DNA of 64,000 nt from Megascapheus bottae (GCA_024803745.1 JANJXV010000013.1:29554001-29618000), one strand, 5' to 3'; shown: positions 11,540-24,177, numbered from the stretch's first letter. Notes: generated by a model not told the origin, from the letters alone. A program made the numbers and translations.

Positions 11540-13573
11540 AAGACTGAAAGAAATTTCATTTGATTAACAACCATGTGGCCATATGTACATACACATGACC
11601 CAACAGATTAAAGTACAGCATGCACAGGGATAAATTTCCCATTATGTAACTGCTTTGTATAGTTAACAAAATACTTACTAAATGAATACTAGAAAACTGA
11701 AGCATATTTTGTTTCAGGGGATTAGGACTTAAGGGAAGAGGGTCAAATGAATGGAAATCGGAATAGGCAAATATAGTTGCAGTATGCAATCTACACATGT
11801 GAAAATTCAGCTGGGTAACTTGTTGCCTTGTGTGAGGTTGAAATAAATGTGGGGGACAATGTAAGGCCTGGCAGTGAGAGAGTCGCATTGTGCGCATAAC
11901 TCAACATTTTGAATGGAAACCCCTTTGTAGAACAATTTTAAAGTAATTAAAATGTTAATTTATTTAAGATGAGAAAATTTCTTTTTGATTATGAAAGTGG
12001 CATGTGGTAATTCATTGTTTTTTTCCATGATCTCTCTCCCAGTGAGTTTTCAAATATTATTGTTCATGTGGATCTCATTGAGGTTCTGAATATTCTGATT
12101 CAGAATAGATCTACAATCATCTGAGATATTTTAAATCTAAACTCTGACAAATGGCATCATTTTCTGTTTGTCTATAGACCAGGTTTTGAGCAATAAAATT
12201 CTATACAGTTCTATGCTAATGACCATCTAATTACACTGAACATTGTGTTTGCCTGAAAGCTGCAAAAATCACTTTAACTTTCACTATGCATCTTAGTTTC
12301 TGAGTTATAATAGATAATTAACTAATATTCACTGAATAGGAAAATGGAAGACTGTAGTGTACTGCTTCCATTATTCTATCAAATGATCATAGCCTTGGCA
12401 ACTCTAATTTTCTATAGTGAGCCATAATTAGATTAATTCTGCCAGACTTACGTATTTCTCTCTGGTATATCTTCATGTTCCAAATTTTAGAAAGAAAAAC
12501 ATAATTTAAGTGACATCTGCTACTTTATCATTTAAAATCATATGTAACAGCAATGAAATATTAAATGTGTATAAAATGTCACTCTTAATTACAATTATAA
12601 TTTCATAGAACTTTTAAAAATAGATTTTTAATTAAGATGCCTATTTACTTCAAACTCTGATTTGCTAGCACAGTCTCATCTTCTTTCCTGAACACCTGGA
12701 CTTCACCCAGTTCTCAGAGAAAGCAGAGTGGTGACTGACAGGGTTTGTCTTTCAATCTTTGAAGTTATCAGCTGTTGTTGAAAAAGTTTAACAACGGTTG
12801 TTCTCAACCAACATCATGGGTTTTTACCATTATTTTCACAGAATGTTCAAGGTGGGAATGCTCATTACATTATCTCCAAAGCAACTTATTCACATTTTTC
12901 TTGAGACAGAATTGTGAAGTGAAGAGGGTTTGGGGTCATGGCACAAGGGCGCTTTTATGTGACCCTGTGGAATTTGTTCTTGTAGTTTGTTTGAATGTGG
13001 AATTTGCTGAAAAATGCTTCCCTGCAGAACCTTGGTCACATGTCCAATTCCCCTCGATCACCTGTTATACAGACAGCTATAAAACATAATACAACATATG
13101 CATAATGTAAGCCCAGTTTCAAAAGCAGATCATTTTTTTTACAACAGCTCAGATGTTAATGCATTTTGGATGATAGAGATTTACTTCAGGGCAATTTAAA
13201 CTTTCCAAATCTATTATTCAGTGTTACCTGCTATTACCCTGATATACAGACATTACAGTAAAACTACAGCTTTTGTTTTTGATGGATGGATTATACTCTT
13301 CTACAATAACAACCCATTCCTTGTATTTCCTTTTGTTATATACCAATTACTATTCAATTTACTCAGTTAATGATGAATGCAGCCTGTTTTGTTCACTTGT
13401 CCTTCTTGTAAGCACTGACACAGATGGCTGATATTTCACACAGTCATCTGCAAGTACACAGATTCTTTGCATTCCATCTCAAGAAGATGCTGTTCTTATT
13501 CCTTTACATCTCCATGACTAGATCTGCTTGTCATGCAGCACATGAATTACATTCCTAAATGCAGACAGTAGTG
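11540..13573. other. Unique AT-rich sequence
   Basis: No repeat or gene recognised. A 104-codon open frame at 12775-13089 has no family resemblance that I can see. Confidence 0.45.
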
Positions 13574-13601
13574 CTTATGTACTCTAGAAAGAGTACATAA
13601 G
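13574..13601. other. Perfect 11-bp inverted repeat
   Basis: CTTATGTACTC and its exact reverse complement GAGTACATAAG flank a 6-nt loop, TAGAAA. No function is assigned. Confidence 0.7.
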
Positions 13602-13904
13602 AGATATGAAGAACTAGCAAGGTGCTGAACAAAATCAACTTTGTGTCACTAGTAGCACTAAGGAAGGTCAAGATCCAAACCAGAGTTCACCATGCTTGGT
13701 GCTGCTTTCTTTAAATAAACCTGGTTATATACCAAGTCTCAGGTTTTAATGTGAATAAATGTTGCTTTTAGGTACTCCTAGAGACATTTTACATTTTTAC
13801 TCAATGGGCTGGAGGATTAAAAGCAACTTGATCAAACATCTGGGCTTGTTGATAATAACTTCATGCATATTAAAAATATGTTCTTGTTTAAAAAAAGCAA
13901 CACA

Positions 13905-13965
13905 GGACTGGAAATGGCTCAATGGTAGCATGCATGAAGCCCTGGGGTTAATTCCTCAATACTAC
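13905..13965 (+). repeat. ID-like left monomer
   Basis: GACTGGAAATGGCTCAATGG..TAGCATGCATGAAGCCCTGG..TTAATTCCTCAATACTACA resembles the ID/IDL monomer with A-box and B-box regions but has no Geo part. It could be a stand-alone ID-like SINE or a 3'-deleted dimer. Confidence 0.65.
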
Positions 13966-13980
13966 AGAAACAGAAAGTGA

Positions 13981-14662
13981 AAAAGCAGTACAAAAAGCTC
14001 ATTTTAAAACAGATATCATAGGCTATTAAAGGGATAGGTATTGATTTTCTCCTTTGGGCAGCGAAGGAATATAATGGGAATGTTGGGGATTTAACACAGG
14101 ACTTTCACTGAAGGAAGAACACACTTGGTAGGGCAGTCCCAGGAAAGAGCAAACTAGACCTGACAAACTGGCAGAGAGATGGAGGGGTGATGATTCTGAC
14201 AGACTAAAGGTGTTATTTGTGAGAGAAGATTTAAAAGATACCTAATAGCACAATGCAAGAATAAAAGTTGTTATAACATAATGAAGAGAAGGACATATTA
14301 GTAGTTCACTGCTTATTATGTCTATATGTGTTTGTGTGTGTACATATACTTTTGTGTATCTGTATATGATATATATATATATATATATATAATACTAAGG
14401 AAAACACTGAGAAAAACAATGACATTCTAGACTATATGTTTGAAGGAATTTATATTACATATAGCACTTAGAATTAGCATTGACACTACACATGACTTGG
14501 TCTCCTATAGTTTTTGGTTCAGCAGAACTACATGGGGCCAGCTACAATGAGAGATCAGATATGAGTTCTCATTTAGTTTACTTTAGGACAACCCATTCAT
14601 TTTATACTGTATGCAAAATCTAAAGGATTGCCATCACCATTTAGAATTAGCACAATTATCAC

Positions 14663-14664
<2 letters not shown>
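13981..14664. other. Unique sequence with short AT run
   Basis: Nothing recognised except (AT)n at about 14370-14391. Confidence 0.5.
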
Positions 14665-14732
<68 letters not shown>

Positions 14733-14758
14733 GTGTGTGCTTCTCTCTCTCTCTCTCT
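14665..14758 (+). repeat. (CT)n microsatellite
   Basis: About 95 bp of CT repeats with one GTGTGTGC interruption near 14732-14739. Confidence 0.97.
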
Positions 14759-15392
14759 GCCTTAGTCCTTTTCTTCAATACAAGTCATCTAACTGCTGTG
14801 TATTGTGCACAGCTGCACTGAGGATTTAAGAAAAAAATATACTTTAATTCTGTGTTCTGGTGTATTATGTGCTATCTACCTTCTCATTGGAAAAAAAAGA
14901 TTGCATTAATTAAACATCAATATTAAAAGTCATTCCCTTAGGTAATTAATTTCTCACAATGAATTGCATGATTTTTAATTGTAGAAATGATTTTAGAATA
15001 GGAAATATTCTTACATCCCAATAATTTATCAAATACGTTAATTATTGTGATCTTTCAGGGTACTAAAATAATTAAAATTTAATTTAACCATTGTAATAAA
15101 AATGGGAGCACAGTTCCATACATAAAATTCATCTAGCTAAGTGCAGCTATTTATGAATAAAATTAGGAAGAAATGTAGGGCTAAAAGTAGATGTAGGAAG
15201 TTTGCCTAATATATAAATCCAAAAAAGGGTGCCTAACTACTTAACTGGCTATGATTCTTATAAATCATGTTACTCAATATACTAATGTACAACAGCAGCA
15301 ACAACAAAATAAGTAATCAATTACTCATACATCAGGCAATAGTAATTTTTTTGAAATTCTGTGACACTCTTACCTATAATAAACTATGCAGA
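14759..15392. other. Unique AT-rich sequence
   Basis: No feature recognised. Confidence 0.5.
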
Positions 15393-15500
15393 AAAAGCAG
15401 AAAAAGACATTGTGGCCCAAGTGGTAGAATGCTAGCCTTGAGTATAATAAGCTAAATAGTGTCCAGGCCCAAAGTTCAAGCCCCGGGACTGACTAAAACT
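15393..15500 (+). repeat. Geo monomer
   Basis: GCCCAAGTGGTAGAATGCTA..GCCTTGAGTATAATAAGC..GTTCAAGCCCCGGGACTGAC. Only the right monomer is present. It passes directly into a G-run and a GA microsatellite in place of the tail. Confidence 0.85.
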
Positions 15501-15503
15501 AGA

Positions 15504-15527
15504 GGGGGGGGGAAGAGAGAAAGAAGA

Positions 15528-15577
<50 letters not shown>

Positions 15578-15620
15578 CAGAGAGACAGAGAGACAGAGAG
15601 AGACAGAGAGAGACAGAGAG
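15504..15620 (+). repeat. (GA)n / (GACAGA)n microsatellite
   Basis: Begins GGGGGGGGGAAGAGAG at the tail of the Geo monomer, then GA and ACAGAG repeats. Confidence 0.95.
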
Positions 15621-15665
15621 AAAATCATCCCAAATAATGATTTTCAACAAGATTAAAAATTGTAT

Positions 15666-15858
15666 GGGGCCGGGAGTTTGGCCTAGTGGTAGAGTGCCTT
15701 CCTAGCATGCACGAAGACACAGATTAGATTCCTGGGTACCACATATGTGGAAAAAAGCCAGAAGTGGTGCTGAGGCTCAAGTGGTAGAGCTCTAGCCTTG
15801 AGAAAGCCCAAGGACAGTGCTCAGGCCCTGAGCTGAAGCCCAGGACTAGCAAAAAAAA
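15666..15858 (+). repeat. IDL-Geo dimeric SINE
   Basis: It has a full dimer. The left monomer is GGGGCCGGGAGTTTGGCCTA..GTGGTAGAGTGCC..GATTCCTGGGTACC, the linker is ACATATGTGGAAAAAAGCCA, and the right Geo monomer is GAAGTGGTGCTGAGGCTCAA to CCAGGACTAGC, with an A-tail. A-box-like GGCCTAGTGG and B-box-like AGATTAGATTCC positions are intact in the left unit. Confidence 0.92.
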
Positions 15859-15861
15859 CCT

Positions 15862-17526
15862 GTGCCCTAAATTTGAACTACCTTTTTTAATAATTAATCA
15901 TTTTTCTTACATAAATTTCTGCTGTTCAAAAGTTAAACCTTATGATTCATAATTTTATTCCATTTTTTATAATTTCAGCATATCTAGTCCTTTAATTTAG
16001 TTATTAATTTATTTTAGTAACAATATCAGATAGGTTAGTACAACTTGAAAGACTGTGTGTGTGATTTGTAACTTTGACCAATAAATATGTACCACAGAGC
16101 CAATAACAGAGTTAGCTCTCAAAATGTATACATAATTATATACTTTTAAAATAGTACCATAGTGACTTCCTTCCTCCTTCTCAGTCAAAAACCTCTAATG
16201 ACAGGCCTTGTTTTGAGCAAGGCAGCCTAGAAGGCAGGGGAGTCAAAACCTGGGACAGATAATTCTGAAGTAAAGCTGTGTGAAATTGAACCACTCTCAA
16301 GGGGCTTGAGATCCACTGGCGTCCATGCTCCGGGCTGAGCTTTAGTCTGAAATGCAATGTCACACCTAGTGACAGGTACATTGGATCAAGAAGTGTCACC
16401 TGACAGTAAGATCCTTACATTCATAGTGTTTGGAATTGTACGTGGCCCTTGAGGCCTGAATAGCTCGTAAAATACCTGTCATATTTTATTAGAATTGTGT
16501 GCTGACAAAAACACGTATTCAGCCTTGAATTAGAGGATGAGAGCTAAATCATGGATGAAATGATACTCTCTAGCTACAAAAGTATATATTATTCCCAAGA
16601 CATTAGTGTTGATTTGTGTATATTGCTTAGTTAATGAACAGTGGAAAACGCAATGTTCCCTCTACAGGTTGAAAGCGGTCGGAATAAACGTGAAAAGGAC
16701 AGGTAGAAAGTAAGAGACTAGAACAATTGAGCCCATTCATTCCAGGGAAACAGGTTTCTTTATATGGAAACTCCCATAGTGTTTTTATTTTATTCTCACA
16801 GGTGCATCATCATCAATTTGCAGCAAAAAGCTCTCATGTGGTATACATATAATAATTGTGAAAGCAAAACAACCATAAGAAAAGCAGATCCCACATTTAA
16901 GAGGCCATACATAATCTGTTAGTAAGCTTATGTTTAGCTGACAAAAGCAACATCTGAAGCAATGACATCCTTACTGAAGACTTGAAGAAAATAATTAAAA
17001 TAATTAAAAATAATTAAAAATGTTCACAAGAGCATATTGTATGTTTAGATTGAGTTGTCTTGTTTTTTAAAAACTGTTGAAGATGTTGTATGTCTCCATA
17101 GATAGGTCGTCTATCTATTTTCTTTATTTCAAAAACTCTTATTTGCATTTACAGAGATAAATATCATAGGCATGAGACACAGCTCCCTTGAGTTTGATTT
17201 TACCTCTGTGTCTTATTTTTCAATGCTATTTTAGGTGTGTGAGGCTATCATCCCCAACTACCAAATGTACAAGACAAATAAAATGAATATTTGTTACATG
17301 AAGTTGAAAGGACATATCTGTGTGTATGTGTATATATTTATATATGTATGGGTGTGTGGATGTGTATTTCATGCAAGTGTGGAAGGTATATAGCATAATA
17401 TTAGGAAAATAAGAAGCAAAAAGTTGATATAAGCAATCATAGTTTCTCTCCTTTTTAAAATTTAAATCTTACTTTCTATGGCTAGCACCATGGAATGTAA
17501 AATACCATATGGCCAGCAAAATTAGG
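15862..17526. other. Unique sequence
   Basis: No repeat or gene recognised. A 72-codon minus-strand frame at 16181-16399 lies in sequence of more balanced composition but shows no known domain. Confidence 0.45.
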
Positions 17527-17528
17527 AT

Positions 17529-17767
17529 TTTTTTTTTGGTGGGTCATGGGGTTTGAACTCAGCCTGGATGATGTCCCTGAGCTCTTCAGCTCAAGGCTAT
17601 TGTACTACCCTTAAGACAAGCCCTATTTCCCACTTTCATTTTCTAGAGGTTTATTGGAAATAAGAATCTCAGGTCCTTTTGTGCCAGGACTAGCTTTGAA
17701 CCTTGATCCTCAGATCTCAGCCTTCTGAGTACCTAGGATTACAGTCATGAACCACCATGCCCGGCTA
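17529..17767 (-). repeat. B1-Geo SINE
   Basis: The T-run at 17529-17537 is the reversed tail. Geo (complement of GGGGTTTGAACTCAGCCTGG and GAGCTCTTCAGCTCAAGGC), linker and B1 left half (AGCTTTGAACCTTGATCCTC, GGATTACAGTCATGAACCAC) follow in order. It is full length. Confidence 0.88.
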
Positions 17768-18141
17768 GGAATCCCATTCCTCCACAGCATAGATAACATT
17801 TTATGGATGTTTTTCTGTAAATAGTTTCTTCAGGAAAAAATAGAAGCCAAAGGCTATATGTCATCGTTCTCACATGGCAAAATGCTTACAAAATACTTTA
17901 AAGTTGAAAGAAAAGAGGCAATGATTCTTTTTGCTGTATCAATATCACATACAAAAAAATAGCCTGAAATATTAAAAAAGAAAAAACATCTTGTTCTATC
18001 ACCTTGAATCAGAGATCTTATTTCAACTTCTGTTACAGCGACAGAAAAAAAAAAAGAGAAGTGAGAATCTAACAGGGTGTACATGGATGGAGGAGAGACA
18101 GAGCCCAGATTTTTGCTTAACCATTAATATCTGTGGACTCT

Positions 18142-18333
18142 GGGGCCAGAAGCGTGGTCTAGTGGTAGAGTGCTCGCCTAGCATGCATGAAGCCCTAAGT
18201 TTGAACCCTGGTACCACATACTCATAAGAAGGTGGAAGTCGTGCTGTAGCTCGAGTGGCAGAGCACTAGCCTTGATCAAAAATGTCCAAGGACAGTGCCC
18301 AGGCCCTGAGTTCAAGCTCCAGGACTGGCAAAA
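18142..18333 (+). repeat. IDL-Geo dimeric SINE
   Basis: It is a full dimer from GGGGCCAGAAGCGTGGTCTA to CCAGGACTGGC with a tail of A and TAAA units. The sequences ATCTGTGGACTCTG before it and ATCTATGGGCTCTG after it are probably a TSD with two mismatches. Confidence 0.9.
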
Positions 18334-18344
18334 AAATAAGTAAA

Positions 18345-19208
18345 TAAAAGATCTATGGGCTCTGAGACTGTCTGCTGACTGACTCGAAAGTAAATATTAT
18401 TCTGCATCTCAGATCACCTCTCTTTCCTCTCTCTTAATTAGTTTGATAATGAGCTAATGTTTTCAATGGGCTGTGAAATTAAAACAATGTGTTGTCTTCT
18501 GTGATTACTAGACATTTTCACTGGACATAAAATGTGCTTTGGCCTCACTGTGAATTTCTTCCTTTCTATTTATAACAGAATCAAAACGGCATCATCAAAC
18601 ATCATCAAAGAGGTTCAGGTGTCTTGTGAGTGAATAAATAAATACTCCCAGCATGTGGAACAATTAAATAATCTCAAACAAAACAGGACCCGAGTCTCAT
18701 GCAAACACCACAGGAATAGCAGATTTATAGACAGAGGGAACAGCTCCAGGAAAATCTCAGCAGGAAGAATCTGGTTCAGAAGCTCGGCAATCCCATGCTC
18801 TTTGGTAATCAAGAGCAATGTGGACACTGTGCACTTTAAATGAAGCAGCTGAGACATTTATTTTGCAGTCATGACCCAGTTTATTCTGCTAAGTGATCAG
18901 ACAGTATTGAGTGGACTCCCAAATGCAAGTAATCCCTAGCAAACTAGAACACTAATTCTGCCTAATCAAGTTTGGCTCATCCCTCTACCTGGTCTATTTT
19001 ATTATTTCTTTCAATATCCATATTTTAATTATAATATTCACTGGTTACTATTTATGTGTTTTTGCTTATACAAATAGATTTATTATTGACACATTGAGAG
19101 ATAATTGAGAAAAGAAACTCTGCCTCACTAGAAAAATGTATGCAGAAGTTTCACTTTGTCCCTAAATTTTAATTTGCACTTTTGTTGCTTCAGCCTTTAC
19201 ATTTGGGC
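18345..19208. other. Unique sequence
   Basis: No repeat or gene recognised. Confidence 0.5.
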
Positions 19209-19209
19209 T

Positions 19210-19712
19210 TTTTTGTTTGTTTTTATTGTATTTTATTATTGGGGGTAACATATGGAGGGGTTACAGTTACAGGAAGTGGGTGCATTAATTCTCAAGCCTT
19301 GATACCCCTTCTCATGTTTTTGTCAACCTTTCCTTCTCCCCACCCTTCCCAATCATCTTGTTTTCCACCCTTCCCTTCCCTATTTCAAATAAACAAATAA
19401 GTGTACATACAATACTCCAGGTAACAAAGTCAGATACATCAAATTAAACATAGGGGGAAAAGTATATTGAGAACAACAATCACCAAGATATACCTCTTGT
19501 TCATTTTGTTTAGTCTCATTCCATATGACCATAGGTACATAGCTTTTGAGTTATTGTGATCCTCTGCTAAAAGATTCCTAGATGTGTACTAATTATTACA
19601 GATGAGGGAAACCATGTAGCCTATGTTTCTTTGGGTCTGGCTTACTTCACTGAGTATGATTTTTTGCAAATCTTTCCATTTCTTTATGAATGGGGCAATG
19701 TCCTTTTTTTAA
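19210..19712 (-). mobile_element. 5'-truncated L1 3' end (type B)
   Basis: The reversed A-rich tail at 19210-19237 is followed by GGGGTTACAGTTACAGGAAG.., the reversed G-rich tract (CTTCTCCCCACCCTTCCC) and the downstream ORF2/3'UTR boundary region (CTTACTTCACTGAGTATGAT, reverse of the ORF2 end). The 3'UTR words differ from the type-A copies. Truncation falls at about 19712. Confidence 0.9.
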
Positions 19713-20717
19713 ATGGCTTTTACGATAGGACTTTAGTTCTCATCTCCAGAACTGTTTTTCTTTAGCTATCTAAGATATTAATTTAATTGGCCAAAGAAGA
19801 AAGCTGTCTTGTCACTTTATTATTTAAAGGTCACTTTCAGTGAAGTATTGCTTGCAAACTGTAACCTTTTAATAAAATAAACTTTCATTTTATCAATAGA
19901 AATTTAAAGGAAACATTTCATCTCATGTAAATACAGAGTATCTGTGAAAAATACAGGACAATAACCTATGTCTCCTGTTTTCCTCAGGTTACCATGGCAT
20001 CCCTTTTCAACAGACTATTAAAGTTGATCTGATACATGAGATAAGAAACTAAAGATATCACCAGAGCATCAAGCAACATCAATAAATCCTCAGAACCAGC
20101 TTAAAGGAATAACCCTAAAAGGCACCTCTGAGCCAGTGGAAAATCAGACTACGATGACACTCACAAAGAGACGTTGACTAGAGTAAGTGACGTGTGGAGC
20201 CAGAGAAGGTTCAACTGAAGACAAAATGTCTTTTCCTTTTAATTTCCTGTGAAAAGAAAGACTGTTGTCAATTCAAGAGCATCTACATGTTCTTTCAGTA
20301 CTTAATTTTCACCATTGTTGTTAAGGTATTTTTTTCATAGGAGTAAGCTCAATGCTAAGTATTCACCCATAAAGGAAAAATGGGTGGCTTTGTTTGCATG
20401 AAAGAATGAGAAAGTGGACAAGAAATAAGGAAGGTGGTTTCAAAGGAGATTTTAGGAAAATAATAATTTTTCAAATTGAATGTCTTTTAACAGTAAGAAA
20501 TAGAATTTTTTGTGAATTTGTTTCTTAAGCTTCGAGGTGGGTATAAGTTATAAAACAATTCCATCTCATGATTATAGCAAAGTATTTGATAAGAATTGTT
20601 TATGGCAAAAAAATCAGCCCATAAGATTGAATTCTACTGTTTGGTGATTAAAATGCTGATTTTGTTTGATACGCAAGTATATTAAACATTTGTCATTTTT
20701 TTTGAAAACTTGAGTTT
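19713..20717. other. Unique sequence
   Basis: No repeat or gene recognised. A faint reversed ID-like stretch may lie at about 20730-20765 (TTGTGCATGC), too weak to call. Confidence 0.4.
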
Positions 20718-20798
20718 GTTCTTTTTCTTATAGTTCTGGAGATTGGATGCAGAGCATTGTGCATGCACGACATATCTCAGCTCAACAAATGGTTAAAT

Positions 20799-20990
20799 GG
20801 GGCTGGGTGTTTGCCCTAGATGGCAGAGTGCTTACCTAGCATGAATGATGACCCGGGTTCTATTCCTTGGCACCACATATATAGAAAAAGCCAGAAGTGG
20901 TGCTTTGGCTCAAGTGGTAGAGCTCTAGCCTTGAGGAAAGCCCAAGGACAGTGATCAGGCCCTGAGTTCACTCCCCAGGACTGGCACAAA
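20799..20990 (+). repeat. IDL-Geo dimeric SINE
   Basis: It is a full dimer, GGGGCTGGGTGTTTGCCCTA to CCCCAGGACTGGCAC, with linker CACATATATAGAAAAAGCC. A short TA-rich tract follows at 21000-21028. Confidence 0.9.
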
Positions 20991-21039
20991 ATGCCATATA
21001 TAGGTATGTATGTATATATATATATATATGACAAAATAT

Positions 21040-21955
21040 AATGTAGAAGAGAGAAAGAAATTGCTGCATTTGGAATTTCTATCAACTTTGGTGATTAAAG
21101 TAATTTATAAGAAGATAACTTTAGCCTTAAAAAATAGAAAGTGTTTCAGAAGGCAATATTGATCACAAAATATTCAAATTACAAATGAATGCAGGACTTA
21201 AAAACTTTAAGTAGTTGCACAAAGGAGTTGCCATTAAACAATGTGATTTTTCAGCCCTTTCAACATTCTCATCCCCTTACTCTTCTTAATTTTGCAGGAT
21301 ATACATTGAATTCATAATTGCATTTTCCCCTGCTTCTTTTCATTTGTCTACTCCCTTCCCTTTGACCTCACTTCATCCCTTTCCAATACTCATTTCCTGG
21401 TTGTTTATTGTGTTAAACTTTGATTTTCCTTTGCTAAGGAATTATGTTATTTCAGTTCTCCTTTAATCTACAGTATTTCAATTAACACATTTGTTTATAT
21501 TTGCATGCCACCTGAAGTAAGACAGGAATTTCTGTTGGATTGAAAGATTAACATTTAACCATTGTAGCACGTAGTGTGGGATGGATGAAAAAAAACAGGA
21601 GCTGAGTGAAATGGCGATATTAAGAAGGAAGATAATTCAGTGTTAAACATGAGGCTCTCTACTGATTCCACCTATTAATTTCACACTATTTTTTTTAGGA
21701 TTTGAGGAGTTTAATCACATTCTATGCTTACCTTTTAATTTTCACATTTTTAGTAGAATTGGATACCACGTGTGAAAGAATGGTATAGTAGTATGGATAC
21801 ATTCTAGTCTAATAAGCAAATTAAGTGTGTTTCAAAGTTTTGGGGAAACTTTCTTAATAGAAAGTTTTTTTCTAATATATGTGATAACAACCAAGGTGTA
21901 GATGAGATCTAATTTCATACTTCTAATTTTCACATATTTTATTTTATTTTGTTTA
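21040..21955. other. Unique AT-rich sequence
   Basis: No feature recognised. Confidence 0.5.
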
Positions 21956-21959
21956 TTTA

Positions 21960-22035
21960 TCAGTACTGAAGTTTTAGATCTCAGGACTTGCACTGATCAG
22001 TGTTCTATCATTTAAGATTCATTCCTCTTTTTCTA
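21960..22035 (-). repeat. Old ID-like SINE remnant
   Basis: CAGTACTGAAGTTTTAGATC..TCAGGACTTGCACTGATCAG..GTTCTATCATTTAAG resembles the reversed ID/tRNA-type monomer with heavy decay. Confidence 0.35.
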
Positions 22036-22084
22036 ATTTTTAGTATGAATTTTATTCTAGTTAATCCAGCCAGGTAAAATAACC

Positions 22085-22240
22085 ATTCTATGATTTTTCT
22101 TCCTTGATATCCTTTTCTCCCCTTCTTCCATCTCTTCTTCTTCCTTCCCTCATTCTTTCCTCCCTGCCTCCCTTCCTTCATTCCTTTGTTCCTTCCTTCC
22201 TTTTCTCCTTCCCTCTCCTTCCTTTCTTTCTTCCCTCCTT
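22085..22240 (+). repeat. Pyrimidine-rich CCTT tract
   Basis: Imperfect CTT/CCTT repeats, for example TTCCTTCCTTCC and CTTCCTTTCTTTCTTCC. Confidence 0.85.
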
Positions 22241-22754
22241 TCTGAGAATTCTCAGGGTTCTCTAGGGTGTTTTTAAATATTCTACTATAGAATCATTCTG
22301 GTTTATTCCAATGGATTATAAATATATTACAGCAGCAGTCTTGCATTTCGGTAGTGGATCTAATTTTCAAGGTCTGCAGGGGATTTTTTTTCATTTAGTT
22401 TGACTTTTAAGTGACATAATGTTATTTTCAATTTGTTATTTTTTAATTTTTTTCTCAGTATATATAAAATTTATGAAAAGTTTTTCTTGTGATGTTTCTG
22501 TTACGTTTCTGTTCTCCATCATATGCATTCCTTCTGTTACCCTTCTCATCCTCCTCCATTCTTGGAAGAAATTCAGCTAATTTGTTCTATTTTCCTAGGT
22601 ACACAAAGGGAATGTCAAACAGCATTCATTTCTCAATAGTATTTATTTTACTTTCCTCTTCATAATGATACCCACACCAGACAAAACCTGCTTCTCATTC
22701 TTGTCATCCATTTTTTAAAGACTTGGTTCCTCCTAGAAGAGTAAGAAAAAGAAA
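22241..22754. other. Unique AT-rich sequence
   Basis: No feature recognised. Confidence 0.45.
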
Positions 22755-23300
22755 TAGAATATGATATGTAAGTTCATCTTGTTCATTTCACTTAACAGGA
22801 GAGGCGATGTGTAAGTTCATCTGTCTCAAGTTCATCTGTCTCATTTCACTTAACAGGATGACATCTAGCCTTGTCTACTTTTTGGCAAAAAATAAAATTG
22901 TATCCCCCTTGATGGTTAATAATCTTCTGTGGTGCGTATAGAAGACCATACTTTATTTATTCAAAATTTGGTGGACACCAAGGCTATTTCTGTATTTTGG
23001 CTTTCATGACTAGTAGTGCAATACACATGGGTGTTGCTTTACATTTCTTCAGATAGATGCTTAAGGTTGATGTAATAGGATCACATTTTACATTAATCTT
23101 CTGTTTTTGAAGGAACCTCCAAACGGAATTTGATAGTAACCAACTGATTTTTATTACTCTCAACACAATATAATGGTCCCAGTTTCTCCTCACCCAGCAT
23201 AATTTGCTCTTTGTTCTCTTAATAGCCATTTTGACTTGGGCAATGTAAAATTTCACTGAGATTTTGATATACCTTCCCTGGTGACTAGGGACACTTTTGC
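22755..23300 (-). mobile_element. Ancient L1 remnant (ORF2 3' region)
   Basis: Typical reversed L1 ORF2 words survive: CATTTCACTTAACAGGATGA, GAGGAACCTCC-like at 23112 and AATAGCCATTTTGACTTGGG. The minus-strand frame at 22984-23331 still aligns by eye with the ORF2p C-terminal block (SVWRFLQKQKI.., TPMCIALLVMKAKIQK). Divergence is far higher than in the young copies at 1613, 29587 and 38385. It also contains a local direct duplication at 22783-22858. Confidence 0.8.
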
Positions 23301-23655
23301 TTTTGAGGCAGCATCCAGCTATGTAGTTCAAACTGGGTTTTCATGGCCTCCCTCATGGTGGAAGAACAGCCATGTGCCAGCATTTTTGTCTTTAATTGTA
23401 TTCATTAGTAACTTGAAAAAAATTAATTTCAGGAACAGTTAATTAACATATAGAGAAATATCTTGTGTACTCCCCTGCATATAAAGTAGCTATAGCTGAC
23501 TCTTTCAGGCTCTGACAAGCATAGCATTAATTTAACTATGAATTGCAATTAAAAGAATGAATTTGGGACTGCACTAGGTCAGTGCTGGGTTATTCAACTT
23601 GAAACTTACAGGATGGCTACAGAATGAGATGAATTGTCCTTGTTAGGGAAAGAAA
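23301..23655. other. Unique sequence
   Basis: No feature recognised. Confidence 0.45.
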
Positions 23656-23658
23656 ACA

Positions 23659-23736
23659 AAAGGAAGGAAGGAAGGAAGAAAGGAAGGAAGGAAGGAAGGA
23701 AGGAAGGAAGGAAGGAAGGAAGGAAGGAAGGAAGGA
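23659..23736 (+). repeat. (GGAA)n microsatellite
   Basis: About 75 bp of GGAA units with one AGAA interruption. Confidence 0.97.
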
Positions 23737-23868
23737 TCATAAAAGAAATGCATACTGACAAATAATCTCAGTTCAAAAAATCAAGTTTGAAGTTGATAAG
23801 GATCATTGGCCAGGAGTACTCAGTTCAATTTGGAGCTTAGAAATCTCTGTGGAAAACAACTGAAGTAG

Positions 23869-24105
23869 TTTTTTTTTTTTCCTATGGGTCATGGGGCTTG
23901 AACTTGGCCTAGGTGCTGTCCCTGAGCTCTTCAGCTCAAGGCTACCACCCTACCCTTGAGTCAAGTCCCGCTTCTCATTTTCTAGATGTTAATTGGAGGT
24001 AAGAGTCTCAGGTCCTTCTCTGCCCTGGCTGGCTCTGGACCTTGATCCTCAGATCTCAGCTTCCAGAGTAGCTAGGATTACAGGCATGAGCCACTAAGCC
24101 CAGCT
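23869..24105 (-). repeat. B1-Geo SINE
   Basis: A T-run tail, then complement Geo (CATGGGGCTTGAACTTGGCC, CCCTACCCTTGAGTCAAGTC), linker (TGTTAATTGGAGGTAAGAGT) and B1 half (GACCTTGATCCTCAGATCTC, GATTACAGGCATGAGCCACT). It is full length and fairly well preserved. Confidence 0.9.
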
Positions 24106-24177
24106 TAGTTGTGTTCTTCTTTAAGAACTCTGTGATATGGTGATTGTTATTATATATTCACAAAACATAATGTTGGA

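Noticed and set aside
11011..11574. Long open frames of 130-187 codons on both strands
   Set aside because: They are translations of the purine microsatellite; periodic low-complexity sequence simply lacks stops.
12775..13089. 104-codon open frame
   Set aside because: No family resemblance and no supporting gene structure.
16181..16399. 72-codon minus-strand frame as a possible exon
   Set aside because: No homology recognised and no clear splice-site pair; would need transcript data.
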